Shown: positions 22,067-34,843, counted from the stretch's first letter. The stretch: 64,000 bases of DNA from Epichloe hybrida (GCA_019022495.1 JAFEKR010000028.1:682001-746000); one strand, 5' to 3'. Notes: generated by a model from the sequence alone, not told the origin. Translations and numbers: made by a program.

Positions 22067-23835
22067 CTGCTCTCGGGCGACCTAAACCATCCAACACGCG
22101 CCGCGCCAATCAGTCCCGATTATGAGAAGAAGAGCTCCGTAGCGCCAGCCTGAATGATGTCTCAGACTATTACCAGAACTCCGATATGCCCTATGCCCAA
22201 CGCAGGGCCAGGTTCGAGTTATAAAGTGAAATAAATGTTGCACCAGGCAGCATTAGAACCAAAGCATGTCGCTCGTTTCGCGACCGTTGGAAGAGTCGGG
22301 GGGACACGTTGAGGTAGTTCCGACGCGGACTTGTGCTCAGTTCATGCAGGATAGGGTCAGGACAGGATAGCCGCCGACAGGAACAGAAGTCTGGTTCGTG
22401 TATCGCAGTCGAAGTCGAAGTCGAGGTCGGGGGGGGGCGAATTGGACAAGGCTCAATCAGGTAAGCGCAGGTGGTGTGCACGTCATGCCGCACTCGTCGA
22501 GATGGGCAGGACGAAGTCGGTTTGCTAATGCTATCTGTGTGCCGTGTGCCGTGTGTTGTGTGTTCCTGTGTTCTCCTGTCACCGCATGAGTCTTGGAAGA
22601 CAGGGACGGCGTTGAGAAGACAAAAGGAGTTCTCGAGTTGTGGAGGGATGTGGATGGCAACCCCGGCGGCCGAGCATTGAACCAGCATTGCCTGGCCTGG
22701 GTGGGGTCGAGTCAATCGGTCAGCCGGCTCAGCCGGCTCAGCCGTCGACAGTGTCCCCCTTTTTGGGCCTTCCTCTCGGCCACGTCTCATCTTGTTGATC
22801 TTCCGGGCGCCATGGGGGCGCCATGGGGAAAAGTGTCAGGGGTGCCACGCTTCGATTCGTGCAAGACGATGAGAAAAATGGGCTTCTCTGATCTCTGGCG
22901 CGCATTAATTTAGTAAATCATAAGCCGACATGGGACGACTACACTCCGTGCTCCGTACTCCGTTACTCCTCAACAAAGACTATGATGATACCATGGCATA
23001 AATCCGTACAAGTGTTTGACCTTCTCTGGCCTTCTTGACTCGACTCGAGCTGCACCCGATTGAATTTCTTCCAGCCAGCCCGACCAACCCGGCCAACCCG
23101 GCCAACCCGGCCAAGACGGCGAGTTTCATCCTACACATCCTTCTCGCACCGGCATCACACCGGCATCATGCCCGGGTCTAGTCACGGCATGCATTGACTG
23201 CATCCTGCGCCTGGCGTCATTTCATCTTCAACTCCAAGGAGCCGTTGACCAGATTTCACAGCATCCCAATTGCTCGACTTTGCTCCATGACAGGTCTTTG
23301 GCATTTTGCTACATTTTGGCCTGTCACTGTAGCTCGGTGAGGCGCATGGCGAGCGGCTAATCTTGGTGCTGTGAATTGTCTGTTACTGGCCAAGGTTCGA
23401 CGCGTGAAAGATGTCTACTCCCCCATTCGTGCATTCGTAGCGAGGCACGGAGCAATCACCAGCCATCATCAATCATCCGGACTGGAGCTGAGCTGCAACC
23501 ACCCGCAGCAACTTCCTGGCCCCGGCCCCACATTTTCTCTAGGATGGGATGGACCTGCCATCCAAAACTCCAACGCCTGAGCGACCATGGAGGCTCTACA
23601 GACTATCATCAGCGTCATACCTGCCTACGCAAGAAGACGGAAGCGGTCAGTTGTGCTTCTGTTGCCCATTTCCATACCTTTATTTTACCTTACCGCTCGC
23701 GACATTTTTGCAAGTCGGGGAGAGGAGTTGCCCATCAGACTCTGCGCGGGCCAGCTTTTCTGGGCAAACTTGGCGACACGCCCTCGGTGGACCTGCCGCT
23801 GGCATCTCAAAAGCTAACAAAATCTGATCGACATC
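22067..23835. promoter_or_regulatory. divergent intergenic region
   Basis: This 1.77 kb region lies between two outward-facing genes. It contains TACTCCGTA copies near 22950, a CCGGCCAAC tandem (about 23088-23115) and no ORF that resembles a known protein. An ORF at 23587-23817 has a hydrophobic stretch but overlaps the likely 5' leader of the CTNNBL1-like gene and is probably chance or an upstream ORF. Confidence 0.5.
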
Positions 23836-25738
23836 ATGGCCCGCGTCGATGACATATTCACGGTATTGGAATAAGTCTCCACTCCGAGTTGCCTGGTTCT
23901 AACCCCAACTGTTTCTGCAGTACTCTGGTGTTCCCAGCAAACGAAAGCTCGAATCTGTTAGAGACCCAAGTTCGTCTCGTGCTCTCCAGCAAATTCCCAA
24001 ACAGCGTCGATCGTACAACTAACCCGCTCGGCGTCTAACAGATGAAATATACAAGGCCAGCAAAGTAAGCGCCAATGGCTCTGACCGCCGTACCCACGTC
24101 GAAGATGAGCACGAGGACGACCGCGAAGCTGGCCCAGCAGCAGCCGGCCCAGGAGACGACGAAGATTTTGGTCCTGCAATGCCACCGGGAGACGAGGAAA
24201 AAGATGGCGATGATGAGGAAGGTCGCTTTTTCGGTGGCGGCATCAGCAAGCAAGAGTCGCGAATCCTCGACTTTGTCGATGAGGCCGGCGGAGCGGACAC
24301 AATCTCGGACAAGATTGACGCCGCGTGGCTAAGGAAAACCATGCTCAATTTCGAGAAACACATTACCAGAAACGCCGAGCTCCGAGCAAAGTACCAAGAT
24401 GACGCACAAAAGTTTATCGGCAGCGAGGCCGATTTGGACGCCGACATCAAAGGATTGTCCATTCTCTCGGAGCACCCGGAGCTATATGTCGAATTGGTCA
24501 AGCTGGGATCCGTCAACAGCTTAGTAGGGCTGCTCGCCCATGAGAATACGGACATCGCCATCGATGCCATGGAGATCATAGGCGAACTGACCGACGAAGA
24601 TGTGTCTGCCGAAGATGACCAGTGGAATGGCCTCGTAGACGCCTTGATGGAGGCCGATCTGGTTGGGCTGCTCGTCTCCAACTTTTCACGTCTAAACGAG
24701 GACGACGAGGCCGATAGAAATGGCGTATACTACGCCCTCGGCATCATAGAGAATCTGTGCTCTCGCTCCGCCACAGCCACGCGCATTGGCCAGGAAGACG
24801 CCCTCCTCACATGGCTCCTCCAACGAATCCAGCGCAAAGAAACCGTCGTATCCCAAAATAAGCAGTACGCTGCTGAAATATTAGCCATATTGTCACAAGC
24901 GTCCCCCGCAAACTGCGAGCAACTCGCCAATCTTGATACCGTCGACACCCTCCTCCAGCTAGTAGCTACATATCGCAGGCGCGATCCCGACAAGGGCGGC
25001 GAGGAGGAAGAATACATGGAGAACATTTTCGAAGCCCTCACATGTATAGCCGATCAGCCTGTGGGGAAGAGCAAATTCATCGACGCAGAAGGTGTGGAGC
25101 TCTGCCTCATCATGTTGAAAGAAGGCAGAATGAGCAAAGCCCCTGCCCTACGCCTACTGGACCACGCTGCCGGCGGTTTGGCGGGCACAGACGTATGCAT
25201 AAAGATTGTCGAAGCCGGCGGCCTCAAGGGCACGTTCACGCTGTTTACCAAGACGCAAGACCATCGACTGCTCGGCCACTTGTTGGCAATTTTTGCGTCC
25301 ATGCTCCGTCTGCTACCAGCATCCTCTGCGGAACGAATTCGTGCTCTGGCCAAGTTTGTCGAAAAGGACTACGAAAAGACCTCCAAGCTGGTCACGCTGC
25401 ACAGGGAGTATGCAACGCGTGTACAGCGAGCAGAGCAGGTATTCGCCCAGGAGGGCGGTGGTGGTGGTGACGCTGACGATGCTGAGATCGAGTTGCTCTC
25501 ACGGAGACTGGACGCCGGGCTGTTCACACTGCAGCAGATTGACGTCGCGCTAGCATGGTTAGCTGCCGAAGATGCAGGAGCCAGTAAGAAGATCAAGCAA
25601 TTGCTTGCCGAGCGAGATGAAGACCTGACTGTTCTTGCGGGGACACTGTCCGAGCAGCAGAGGGGATTGGATACCTCAGAGGAAGACAGCAAGGATCTAA
25701 GCACCATGTTGGGAACACTGATACAATTCCTGCAATAG
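23836..25738 (+). CDS. CTNNBL1: CTNNBL1-like armadillo protein (spliceosome-associated)
   Basis: Exons 23836-23862, 23921-23969 and 24042-25738 give 590 residues. The N-terminus MARVDDIFT then VPSKRKLESVRDPNEIYK is characteristic of catenin-beta-like 1 proteins. An acidic linker follows, then armadillo repeats across most of the protein (for example LSILSEHPELYVELVKLG, ALGIIENLCSRSA, YAAEILAILSQ, ALTCIADQPVGKSKFI). In animals CTNNBL1 binds CDC5L and PRP31 in the Prp19 complex; the fungal protein is expected to act with the spliceosome in the nucleus. The early introns are short (58 and 72 bases). The frame is intact and the length matches the family (about 560-600). Confidence 0.94.
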
Positions 25739-26077
25739 ATTTTGTTTGTCACGACAGCGAGCCTTTGACGCTGGCCTCATTGACCTAAAATATCCTTCTT
25801 TAATTGAAAACCTCGTGATATTGGAACCAGCGTCCACCACAACTAGCTAGACGAAGCAACGCGGATACATGACAAAGTCCACGAGCCCTCTTTCCCCAGC
25901 CGGCGCAGGGCGTGACTCCCCGTCGTGCACATATCTATGCGCTACCCATGTCACACAACAGCCACATCTACAATGCAACTTTACAGAAAGGGATTGTAGA
26001 ATTTAAAAAAAAAAAAAAAAAGCCCCCAAAAAGTGAAAACATGCCAATCAAGAACCCCCCCCCCAACCTCTCGGGAA
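25739..26077. other. convergent intergenic region
   Basis: This holds the 3' ends of two convergent genes. There is a poly-A run near 26006 followed by a C run near 26056. No gene is recognised. Confidence 0.5.
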
Positions 26078-26800
26078 CTACTGCTTCGCAGGAGCAACGG
26101 GCTTGACGTCAAACACGGCACTCAGCAAGTTCTTGACCACACTAGCCTTTCCCTTTGACCCAGCCTCCTTGATCGTCTTAATGTGCTTGTCCGCCTCCTT
26201 GGCCGCCTCCGCTTCGGCCTGTTCGTTTCCTGCGCTGTGCTATCGTGCCCGAACAAAACCGGAGTTAGCGGGCACTCACCCTCGCCGCACACACTGGTCC
26301 TTTTATGAACGCAAGACGCAAGTAGGTAGAGTACGAACCTCGGCTTCAAACTTCTTAAACTCATCTTCCTTTTTAGCCTTGTACTCTGCGATTTCCTGCT
26401 TGGCTTCGTCGCGAGCTTCGCGGACTCGTTTGGTGCGGACTGGTCTGCTTAGTATTTTTTTTTTTTTTTTTGTGTTGTTGTTTCTGGGGACGATGCGTAA
26501 TCATGCTGCTCACATTCTCGGGCTGGTAGACACGCGCGTTAGCTTTTGAGGTGCGGAAAGAACCTGGGGGGGGAAGGGAAACATACCCTTTTGGACAATC
26601 TTGGACGCTTCTCGCTCGGCCTTGGGGGAGAGGGGTTAGCTTCTCGCGTTGTTGACGGGGGTCTAAAGGGGGCAGAGTGCAGATCCGGTACGTACGTCGA
26701 GGAGGGTCTGGATGCCCGCGGAGTTCTGGGCCGACTGCGCAGGAAAAGGTTAGCAGCGATTTTTGGATTGGCTGAAGGGGGAATTTGCTTGACGGACCAT
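26078..26800 (-). CDS. vma10: V-type ATPase subunit G (Vma10)
   Basis: Six exons give 115 residues: 26800-26798 (the ATG alone), 26734-26696, 26620-26587, 26522-26514 (nine bases), 26439-26339 and about 26239-26078. All phases agree. The protein reads SAQNSAGIQTLLD, AEREASKIVQKAREF, RTKRVREARDEAKQEIAEYK, KKEDEFKKFEAEHSAGNEQ, the long coiled coil of the V1 peripheral stalk subunit G, which couples V1 to Vo in vacuolar acidification. Its length matches the family (about 114). The start-codon-only first exon and a 9-base microexon make this gene hard for automatic callers. It shares a 301-base divergent promoter with pet117. Confidence 0.93.
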
Positions 26801-27101
26801 GGCGGGCAGGACTTGTGTGAGGGTTACGAGATGCGTGTCGGGTTCGGGGTATCAGGATTTCTTTTTTATTATTAAATTTTTTTTTTCGGAAGAGGGGTCG
26901 ATGAGGTTGGTTGATGATGATGAAAGTCGAGGCCGCAGATGGAGGTGACAGTTGAGTTGAGAGGTCTGGGTTAGATCTAGCCTGGTGGATCCAACGGGAT
27001 GTGAGCCCCACTGACCTGTTATGCAGCGAAGTCTGCAATATTACCACCGTTCAGCTTCCTCAGCAAAACACACCGTCGTCGTCATCACGACTTCACCAGC
27101 C
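26801..27101. promoter_or_regulatory. vma10 / pet117 divergent promoter
   Basis: This 301-base region lies between two divergent genes, with poly-T near 26875-26886 and a TGATGATGATGA patch. No coding sequence is recognised. Confidence 0.5.
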
Positions 27102-27456
27102 ATGTCGCGCGCCTCCAAGCTCACACTAGGAGGAACGTCCCTCTTTGCCGCCTGCACAATCGTCTTCGTGCACTTCCAGCAGAAATGGGAGCAAGCCGTA
27201 CGTTTCTGTTCCTCATTTCCCGAGCCTCGAATACATGACGAGAAGCAAGAAAAAAAAAAAAGAAAAAAATCTGAAAAATCGCTCTAACGTCGACGAATAG
27301 GCCATGCACCAAGGTGTCGTGCGAGACATGGAACAACAACGGGTCAAGCGCGAACGACAACTCGATTTCGATATGCAGCGCCAACTGGAAGCAGAGTACA
27401 AGCAGCACCAGACCGTTCGTGAAACTACCACAGAAGCGGAAACCCCGCCGAGATAG
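27102..27456 (+). CDS. pet117: Pet117-like cytochrome c oxidase assembly factor
   Basis: Exons 27102-27197 and 27301-27456 give 83 residues. The form MSRASKLTLGGTSLFAACTI then HFQQKWE, followed after the intron by MHQGVVRDMEQQRVKRERQL, is the Pet117 pattern: a short N-terminal membrane or targeting helix and a charged amphipathic helix containing MHQGVxRDxE. Pet117 acts in the mitochondrial inner membrane during assembly of cytochrome c oxidase, linked to haem a synthesis. The intron (103 bases) contains a long A-rich tract. The small size means the gene depends on the splice join for recognition. Phases agree. Confidence 0.9.
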
Positions 27457-27971
27457 CAGCATCTCGTCAGGACAACAAATTTTTTAAATTGTTTTTCACA
27501 CTTGGCTTCTCGTGACTGGGGATTTGTGGCAGGCGTTGCTATCTATGACTTGTATAGTATGGGCGAGACGGGTCCACGTCATTCATCATTGTTGTATATC
27601 TAGACGGAAAGTGGGAAAATGTGCCCTCATTTTGTATATCAACCTTGTATTGGTACAACTTTACTACCACCAATGCAGTACAAATGCATCTTGCAAAGAA
27701 AAAAAGCATCTCGACTCGATGTGCTGGCATTATAAAGGCCATGCGATGGCGTCATCAATAATGCATGCGCCTCTGTTTCTTTCCCCAATGATTAAAACAC
27801 CTTTCGTAGAGAACCCCATGTAACTCGTCTTTTTATGCATTGGCATTAAACAGCCGCTTCTTTTTTTTCCCCCTTTTCATTGAGAGTCTCACCTTGTCTA
27901 GTCTTTGCTCTTCCTATGCAAAGCTCTAAAAACGATTCAAGGCCGTGTGTTTGTTTTCTGCTCTTCATTGT
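27457..27971. other. convergent intergenic region
   Basis: 3' regions of pet117 and RPB2. AT-rich and T-rich (poly-T near 27860). No gene is recognised. Confidence 0.5.
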
Positions 27972-30900
27972 CTACCTGATGGATGCGCCTGAGCGGTTCG
28001 TGAACATTCTTGCTGCAATATTCATGGACTGCAGTTCCTGGAACAGCAACTTGGCGGCGTACGGGATGTGGATCTGCGCAATCTTGGTCTTGTTCTTGCA
28101 AGGTCGGCATTCGAATGATTGTTTCGATAGATTGCTACACAACTGGGTCAGTGTTTTGCTACCTTTCTTTTTTCTTTCTTCTAATGATCAGTGATGCAGG
28201 GGAATGACTTACGCAATCGGTGTCATTAGACCACAGATTTCGCAAACGTGAACTCGGAACGCATCCGAAACTTCGAACAATCGTTCTTTCAAAAAGGCAG
28301 CGGCACCGTGGGCAATCATACAATCACGTTCCATTTCTCCGAATCGGAGCCCACCATCTCTTGCGCGACCTTCCACAGGCTGCCGCGTCATGATTTGCAC
28401 AGGGCCACGAGCACGGGCGTGGATCTTGTCGTCCACCATGTGACGGAGACGTTGGTAGTAGGTAGGGCCGAAGAAGACTTGTGCCCTCAACTTCTTCCCA
28501 GTATGGCCGTTGTACATGATTTCAAATCCTCTCGACTGGTAGCCGTGCTTGCGCAGCAGTTCAGACACAGAGTCCACCGTGACATCAGTGAAAGGTGTGG
28601 CATCGCCCTCCATACCCTCCAGTGTAGACACTTTACTCAGCAAACACTCGATCAAGTGAGCAATCGTCATTCGCGAGGGAATGGCGTGTGGGTTGATGAT
28701 GATGTCTGGCGTAACACCTTCCCGAGTAAACGGCATGTCCTCCTGTCGGTAAGTGACACCAATAGTGCCCTTTTGCCCGTGACGAGAGGCGAATTTGTCT
28801 CCAATCTGCGGCACTTTTGTCGTTCGAACTCGCACCTTGACGTACTTGACATTGTCCGCGTTGACAGTTAGGATGACGGAATCGATGATGCCGTTTTCGG
28901 TACTTCGCAGCGGCGTAGAAATGTCTCGTCTCTGGTGCACGGTTGTTCGGGTGCCCAGATCTTGGTTCTCCTGATCGATGGGTGCTGTTTTGCCGATGAT
29001 GATGTCTTCACCGGACACTCGGACGCCGGGTGCAACGATGCCATCCTCATCGAGCTTGTCGTATGTGCCGTGCTTCATGCGCAGTGTGCTCTGATGGAAA
29101 GGTTTCTCGAACACTTCTGTGTAGTTCAGCCCGACCTTCTTTTCTTGGTCGGAATACGAACGGAAGAACAAGCTTCGGAACAAGCCCCTGTCAATACTGC
29201 TCTGGTTCATAATGACAGAATCTTCTTGGTTGTAACCAGAGTAGCAGGCAATGGCGACAATTGCATTCTGACCTGCTGGCAGTTCACGGAACTTGAGGAA
29301 CTCCATTGATCGTGTCGTAGCCAGAGGCTTCTGGGGGTAGTAGAGAATGTTTGCCATGGTGTCCATACGGCGAGAGTAGTTCGTCAGGAAGAAACCCATA
29401 GCCTGCTTACCCATGGCGGATTGGTAGGTGTTACGAGGAGACTACGACGGGCAACAACAGTTAGTATCTGGCGGGGGAGGTTTTGCCGAGCTAGATTTGA
29501 CGTTTTCTTACCTGATTGTGGTCAGGGAAGGGGATGATGCTCGCACAAATACCCAAAATCATGCTAGGATGGATTTCACAATGTGTGTACATGTGTGTTG
29601 TGGGATTGGTTCTGGTCTTGAGACGTCTGTTCAGGTCGTCACCGATGTCATCGTCCAAGGCAACACCAGCCTTCTGGAGACGGTAGAGTTCGAGATCCTC
29701 GGGTGTCATGCAAATCATGGACGTTTCTTCTTCCTCAGCATCCAGATACTCGACCGCGCCAGCCCTGATCAGACCCTCCCAGCCGATCTTCTCGCTCGGG
29801 TCTTCGGAAGGCTCAGCTTGTTCCTTGGCAAGCTTGTTGACCAACTCTTTCGACAAAACCAGGTGGCCCTTTTCGATACCCGTCTCAGGGTCGTCCTCTT
29901 GCTGTACGGTGAATACCGGTCGCATGACTCGTCCGGCGTCGGAGAAAATCTTGAACTCCTGATCTCGGATTTCCCGGACAAGCGACACCTCGTACTGCAG
30001 GTAAGACTTTCGCCGCGTATCCAGGACTTGACTGACGAGATGCTTGGGATCCTGATGCACACCGACCCAGGTACCGTTGACGAAGATTTTGGTGGCATGG
30101 GGATATCGCAGCGGCTCGTACTCTTCGACGACTTCCATGCCTCGGTTGATCATGAACTCGATCAAAGGCTCTGATGGCGAGCCCACACTCACATAGCACA
30201 TCAACGACAAGTTCTTGACAAGACCACAAGCTTGACCTTCTGGTGTCTCTGCGGGACAGACTAAGCCCCAGTGTGTGTTGTGCAGCTGTCGCGGCTTGGC
30301 CAATTTTCCGTCCCGGCCAATGGGTGTGTTGGTACGACGCAAGTGAGAGAGTGTGGACGCAAAAGTGTATCGATTCAACACCTGAGACACACCAGCAGTG
30401 GAGCTCATTGCCTTCTTCTGATCTCCCCAGTTTCCAGTGGCGAGTGAGTACTTCAAGCCGTTTGAGAGAGTGCCGGGCTTGATGCCAACAGCCAAGTTGA
30501 AGTGGCGGTTGCCCTCGACACATCGTCGCAAGTAGTTGGACAATTCGTTGTTCATTCTGCGGACGATACCACGGAAAAGTTTTGCCAGAAGCGGACCAGC
30601 CAGATCCAGGCGCTTCTTGCCAAAGTGATCACGGTCGTCGGGCTCGCGTCGACCGAGAGCGCATTGGAGAAGTTTGTGGACCATGTAGCCCAGGAAAAAC
30701 GCTTTTCTCGTTTCGCTACCTTCAGTCTGGGAGATGTGCGGCAGCGTCTCCTTCTGGAGGATGTCCTTGGCCACACGAACACGCTTCTCTCTGCCGAGAC
30801 CGGCTTGATCTCGGTTGCCTCGCTTACCGATGAAATCGAGCGCGACTTCTCTGTCTTGGACACAGAAGGCCTCTTCGATACACGGTCGAAGCATCTCCAG

Positions 30901-31905
30901 CATTTGACTGTCCTTTCGGTCATAGCAAATGTGGTTCAAGATATCTTCGTCGGAGACAACACCCAGCGCACGAAAGACGATGGCGATGGGAAGATCTGAT
31001 TTGACAAAAGGCAGTGTCGTATGGATGGTCTGGCCGAATCCACCACGAGCAGAGTCCCCCTTGCCGTATAGCTTCAACTGCAAACTTGAGATGAGACGTG
31101 AGCCCTTCTCCAGAGCGCTTCTGATCTCGGCGGTGTATGTGAAGGGGCTCGGCTGGGCTTTCTTGAAGACCTGTACGATGTTGGCAGCAGAGCGCTCCTG
31201 TGCGATGAGAACCTTTTCACTTCCGTTGATAACGAAGTAGCCACCCTGGTCGTACGGACACTCATTGACCATGAACAAGCTTTCGTCCGTCTCTCGACTG
31301 AGATGACAGATCTTGGACTTGACCATGATGGGAAGTTTACCCACGAAAACCATGTTCTTCCAATCCTCAGACTTGCCAGCATCATCATCCTCGGGGCTTT
31401 CCTCCTGCTCCCAAATAAGCTTGGTGGGATTTTCTCCCGTTTTGGCATATTCTGCTTGTTGGGCGTCATCCATCTCATGCAAGGGAACCTCCCTTTCGAT
31501 CGCCGCCGAAACTTTCTTGGTGATGTTGATGTAGAGGGGGCTGGCGTAGGTCAAGTTGCGGTCGCGACATTCGTAAGGCAAGAGGGAGGTGACGGTACCA
31601 TCGGTTTCGCTGATGGTGGGTCGAGACACCATCACGGTGCCGAATTTGATTTCATATCGGCGGAGGGCAATCTTGATGCCAGGGGGTGACGGAGGATTGG
31701 GCTGATCGAGGGTGATGGTAGAATATTCGTTTACCAAGTCCTGTATCGTGGTCTGGGTGAATTCATCGAAGGAGTCCGTCTGCTGAGACACCAGGCCTTT
31801 GGTTTCGAAGAAAGACGAGATGACGGTCCAGCAATCCTCGGGGGTGATGCCCTCGTCATCTTCGCCGTAGTTTTCGTAATCGTAATCTTCCTCGTACTCT
31901 GCCAT
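27972..31905 (-). CDS. rpb2: RNA polymerase II second-largest subunit Rpb2
   Basis: Exons 31905-29512, 29441-28213 and 28134-27972 give 1261 residues. The start [12 protein letters not shown] is the acidic fungal Rpb2 N-terminus. Landmark stretches include [15 protein letters not shown], the lobe and fork regions, [41 protein letters not shown], the active-site region [13 protein letters not shown] and the C-terminal zinc-binding part CEICGLM followed after the last intron by FECRPCKNK. It forms the catalytic cleft of RNA polymerase II with Rpb1. Both introns (70 and 78 bases) are standard GT-AG and keep phase. The protein is slightly longer than yeast Rpb2 (1224). Confidence 0.98.
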
Positions 31906-32761
31906 ACTGTCGGAATGAGGGCTCCGCGGCCTCAACAAGCGCTCTCCCTGCGTTTCTTGACAAGTGTCGGCGATGCCTTGCGCTCCTGGCCTGGCTTGGG
32001 AGGGAAGACGTTGTTGGTTGGTCGATGGGATCTGCTACAGCTGGCGCCTCTAGTACCGCGAGTGCATCTGCGTGCGCGACCCAGCAGATCAGAAGCGCGC
32101 AACGGACGTGACTGCGGACGGATTCGACAGCTTGCTGATGGGATCGCGGATGCTTTGTTCGTCAGAAAGTGTAGGCGCCACCAAAAGAAGTGCTCTGTTG
32201 CATGCGCGCCTCACAAGGGCAAATGGCGCTAGTCTTTATTTGGTCAAGCGTCTACCCCGCAAGACAAGGTTGCTGACTAAAGCTGCTCGTCCTGCCCAAA
32301 CGCCGAATCTCCTCCGAATTCATCATGATCATCATGGTCTGCCCGCCTTGATGCTATTTCATTATATTTCATCACGGTCTGTCCGCCGTGACGCTCGTTG
32401 CCGGCGGCGCACATCCACCATGTTTTGGGTAAAAAATTTGGTTCCCCAGGTTCGGACGATGTGCGAGGTCGAAAACCAACAACTTGCGTGACAAATAAGC
32501 GCCTTCGTAGCGGCCATAGATCGCAGATGTTTCGCGTACGCATATGAATATGTATGAGCGCAACCCATATAGACTCTCGGCGACCTGCCTCGCTCGATTC
32601 ACCCCGTCTCATTCATCCATCAGCGCAACATCGTGACCATCTTAACCAAACCCAGCCAGCGTGCTACGTCGAGCGTCTCTCTGTTTTGAAATGCCCAAGT
32701 TCCCGGTCGCGGCTCCTCTTGTGACCATCTCAGCCGGTCAAAGTTGCTCCTTTTGGTCGCG
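31906..32761. promoter_or_regulatory. RPB2 promoter and flank of dead MFS gene
   Basis: This lies between the Rpb2 start and the first exon of the MFS pseudogene. A partial duplication of GGTCTGCCCGCC / GGTCTGTCCGCC occurs near 32336-32388. No gene is recognised. Confidence 0.5.
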
Positions 32762-34431
32762 ATGGCACCAAGTATACATCCAGCAACAGGTCCAGGTTTG
32801 TCGCGGGATTCGACCCACCCGGGGGAACATGTCGTATTCGATTACCTCCCCGGCTCACGGGAGGACTACACCGCTGTGGAAAGGAGATTGGTACGCTGCA
32901 TAGACTGGACCTTGATGCCGGTTTTGATTTCGATGATTGTGCTCAAGTACGTGCATAAACCGATCCCCCAAAGTTCTTCTTCTTATTTTTTTTTTTGTGT
33001 ATTCTAAGTCTAACACTGGGTCATGGCATATAGTTATCTCGATCGCAATGCCTTGCCAAACACCCGCATCCAAGATAAATAACCAGTTCGACATATGTAT
33101 CTCGGTTCTCTTCGCCGGTTATCTTGCCCTGAAAATTCCTTCCAACCTCATCTTGACTCGAGTCCGCCCGAGCATCTATCTTCTCGTATGCATGGCCCTC
33201 TGCGGCGTCATCTCTGCAAGCACCGCTGCTGTCAAAGACTTCAAGGGCCTGGTGTCGTGCCGCTTTTTCTTGGAGTTCCTCGAAGCGCCCTTCTTCCCTG
33301 GTGCGCTTTTCCTACTTTCCAGTTGGTACACTCCGCGAGAGCTGGCGACCCAAACTGCCGTCTTGTACACCGGCAGTCTCGTCTCCAGCGCCTTTGGCGG
33401 ACTCTTCAACGCAGGCGTGCAGCATGGCCTCGATGGATCACACGGACTACATGCGTGGCAGTGGATGTTTTTGATCGAGGGCACCGGCACCGTTGCCATG
33501 TCATCGGCATCGATTGCCATTCTGCCCGACTTCCCCGCCACTACATTTCGGCTATCCAAAGAGGAAAAGGCCGTTGCCGTCCATGGACTGCGTATTCACA
33601 GCGGGAGTGTCGGCGAAGAAAAAGGATCTGTTCTCCACGGACTCAAGATGGCCATTCTCGACTACAAGGTGTGGCTTCTCACCGCAATCGTCATTCTCAA
33701 GACGTGAGCTGCGGCCGTCACGGCATTCATCCCAACCCTGGTCGCCACATTCGGGTTCGGCAAGATTGATTCTCTCCTCATGACGGCGCCGCCCTATGTT
33801 TTCGCCGCCATTGTGGCCATGAGTGTATCGATTTTCAAGTGGCAAGGTGGAAGAGCGGTTCTGCCATCTCGCCGGACCACTAGCCTTTGCCATGGTTGGC
33901 TTCATTGTTGCCGCTTGCACGCACGCCTTGGCATCGCGGTACTTTTCTCTGTTTCTCATGCTTGGTGGCGTGTATGGGTGCTTCGATATCATATACGCCT
34001 GGCTGTCATCAACGGTAAGTTTTTGTTTCAACTCTTCACAAACTTGACGCTTCAAAAAACGCGTTCTACAGGCCATGCTAATTTGATATCAAAAAGATTC
34101 CACGACCCCTTGAAAAGCGATCCGCAGCCTTTGCCATTGACAACATGGTAGGCAACATTGCCCAAATCTACTCGCCCTATCTGTACGACGAGGCCTCTGG
34201 ACCGCAATATCTGACTGCCATGATCGCCACAGCGTATTCGTGTTTGGTTCAGTTGCTTTTGCTGTCGTCATACTCTTCTGCTTGAAATGGGAGAATCGCA
34301 AGATTGAAAGGGGGAAGGCTACCACAAATGACACTCAGCTGGCGGAGGATGACGACTCTGCGCCAAAGACAGCAGACAATGTTGTGGAGTCGGGGCTCGA
34401 GGGAATCGTCGTACTGAACAGGGGAATCTGA
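32762..34431 (+). pseudogene. MFS permease, allantoate/pantothenate type, decayed
   Basis: Fragments in order match the anion:cation symporter branch of the major facilitator superfamily (Dal5-like): ERRLVRCIDWTLMPVL, the signature NYLDRNALPNTRIQ after an intron at 32948-33033, then FDICISVLFAGYLALKIPSN, ALPG-like FFPGALFLLSSWYTPREL, IDNMVGNIAQIYSPYLY and VFVFGSVAFAVVILFCLKWENRK. The frame is broken at least four times. TAA at 33080 follows a missing stretch of about seven or eight residues. TGA at 33705 sits where the family has coding sequence. There is a frame change between about 33825 and 33850, and a one-base loss near 34225. Each lesion would end a working transporter, so this is a pseudogene rather than a sequencing slip. 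It neighbours a second dead metabolic gene. Confidence 0.88.
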
Positions 34432-34843
34432 CACGCGCTGTAGTCCGTGACATGTGTCTGGTGAGAGGTACCAGCCCAAGACTGTTGAATGACAAGATGA
34501 ATTGTGACATAATTCGAGGAGGCGTCTGCTTTTGCGGATCATTCGGTTTTCAAAGGCATCTGAACAAGTTTGGAGGTACCATGTATGCATTGAAGGAAGG
34601 GGCTGTTCAGCGGAGAATGAAGAAAACGCATATACTTGAGACGTTTCGATCACAAATCATGCTGCCACGGTCACAACCCAGACACAACAAACTCCCGGCT
34701 CTGAGCAAATATTTCATCGTTGCCAGAATATAGTTTCAATGAGACATTACGGGGGTTGTTGAAAAAACAGGTCATAGAACGCGATACCCAAATTGGCGAG
34801 TCCCACCCGAGCAAATGGCAAAAAGCGAACCGACAACTTGTGA
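34432..34843. other. intergenic
   Basis: No gene is recognised between the dead permease and the tRNA-Asp gene. Confidence 0.5.

Noticed and set aside
22191..22790. 199-codon minus-strand ORF
   Set aside because: Low-complexity, no family resemblance, and no splice join to the MIT gene in frame.
23587..23817. 77-codon ORF with a hydrophobic stretch (SVVLLLPISIPLFYLTA)
   Set aside because: It lies just upstream of the CTNNBL1-like start, has no partner exon and its tail is not protein-like. At best an upstream ORF.
26373..27047. 224-codon minus-strand ORF
   Set aside because: It runs through vma10 introns and exons in the wrong frame and into the promoter.
33708..33770. A 61-base intron (GTGAGC to AAG) removing the TGA in the MFS gene
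   Set aside because: It would delete AAVTAFIPTLVATFGFGK, a conserved part of the family, and leaves the other lesions unexplained.
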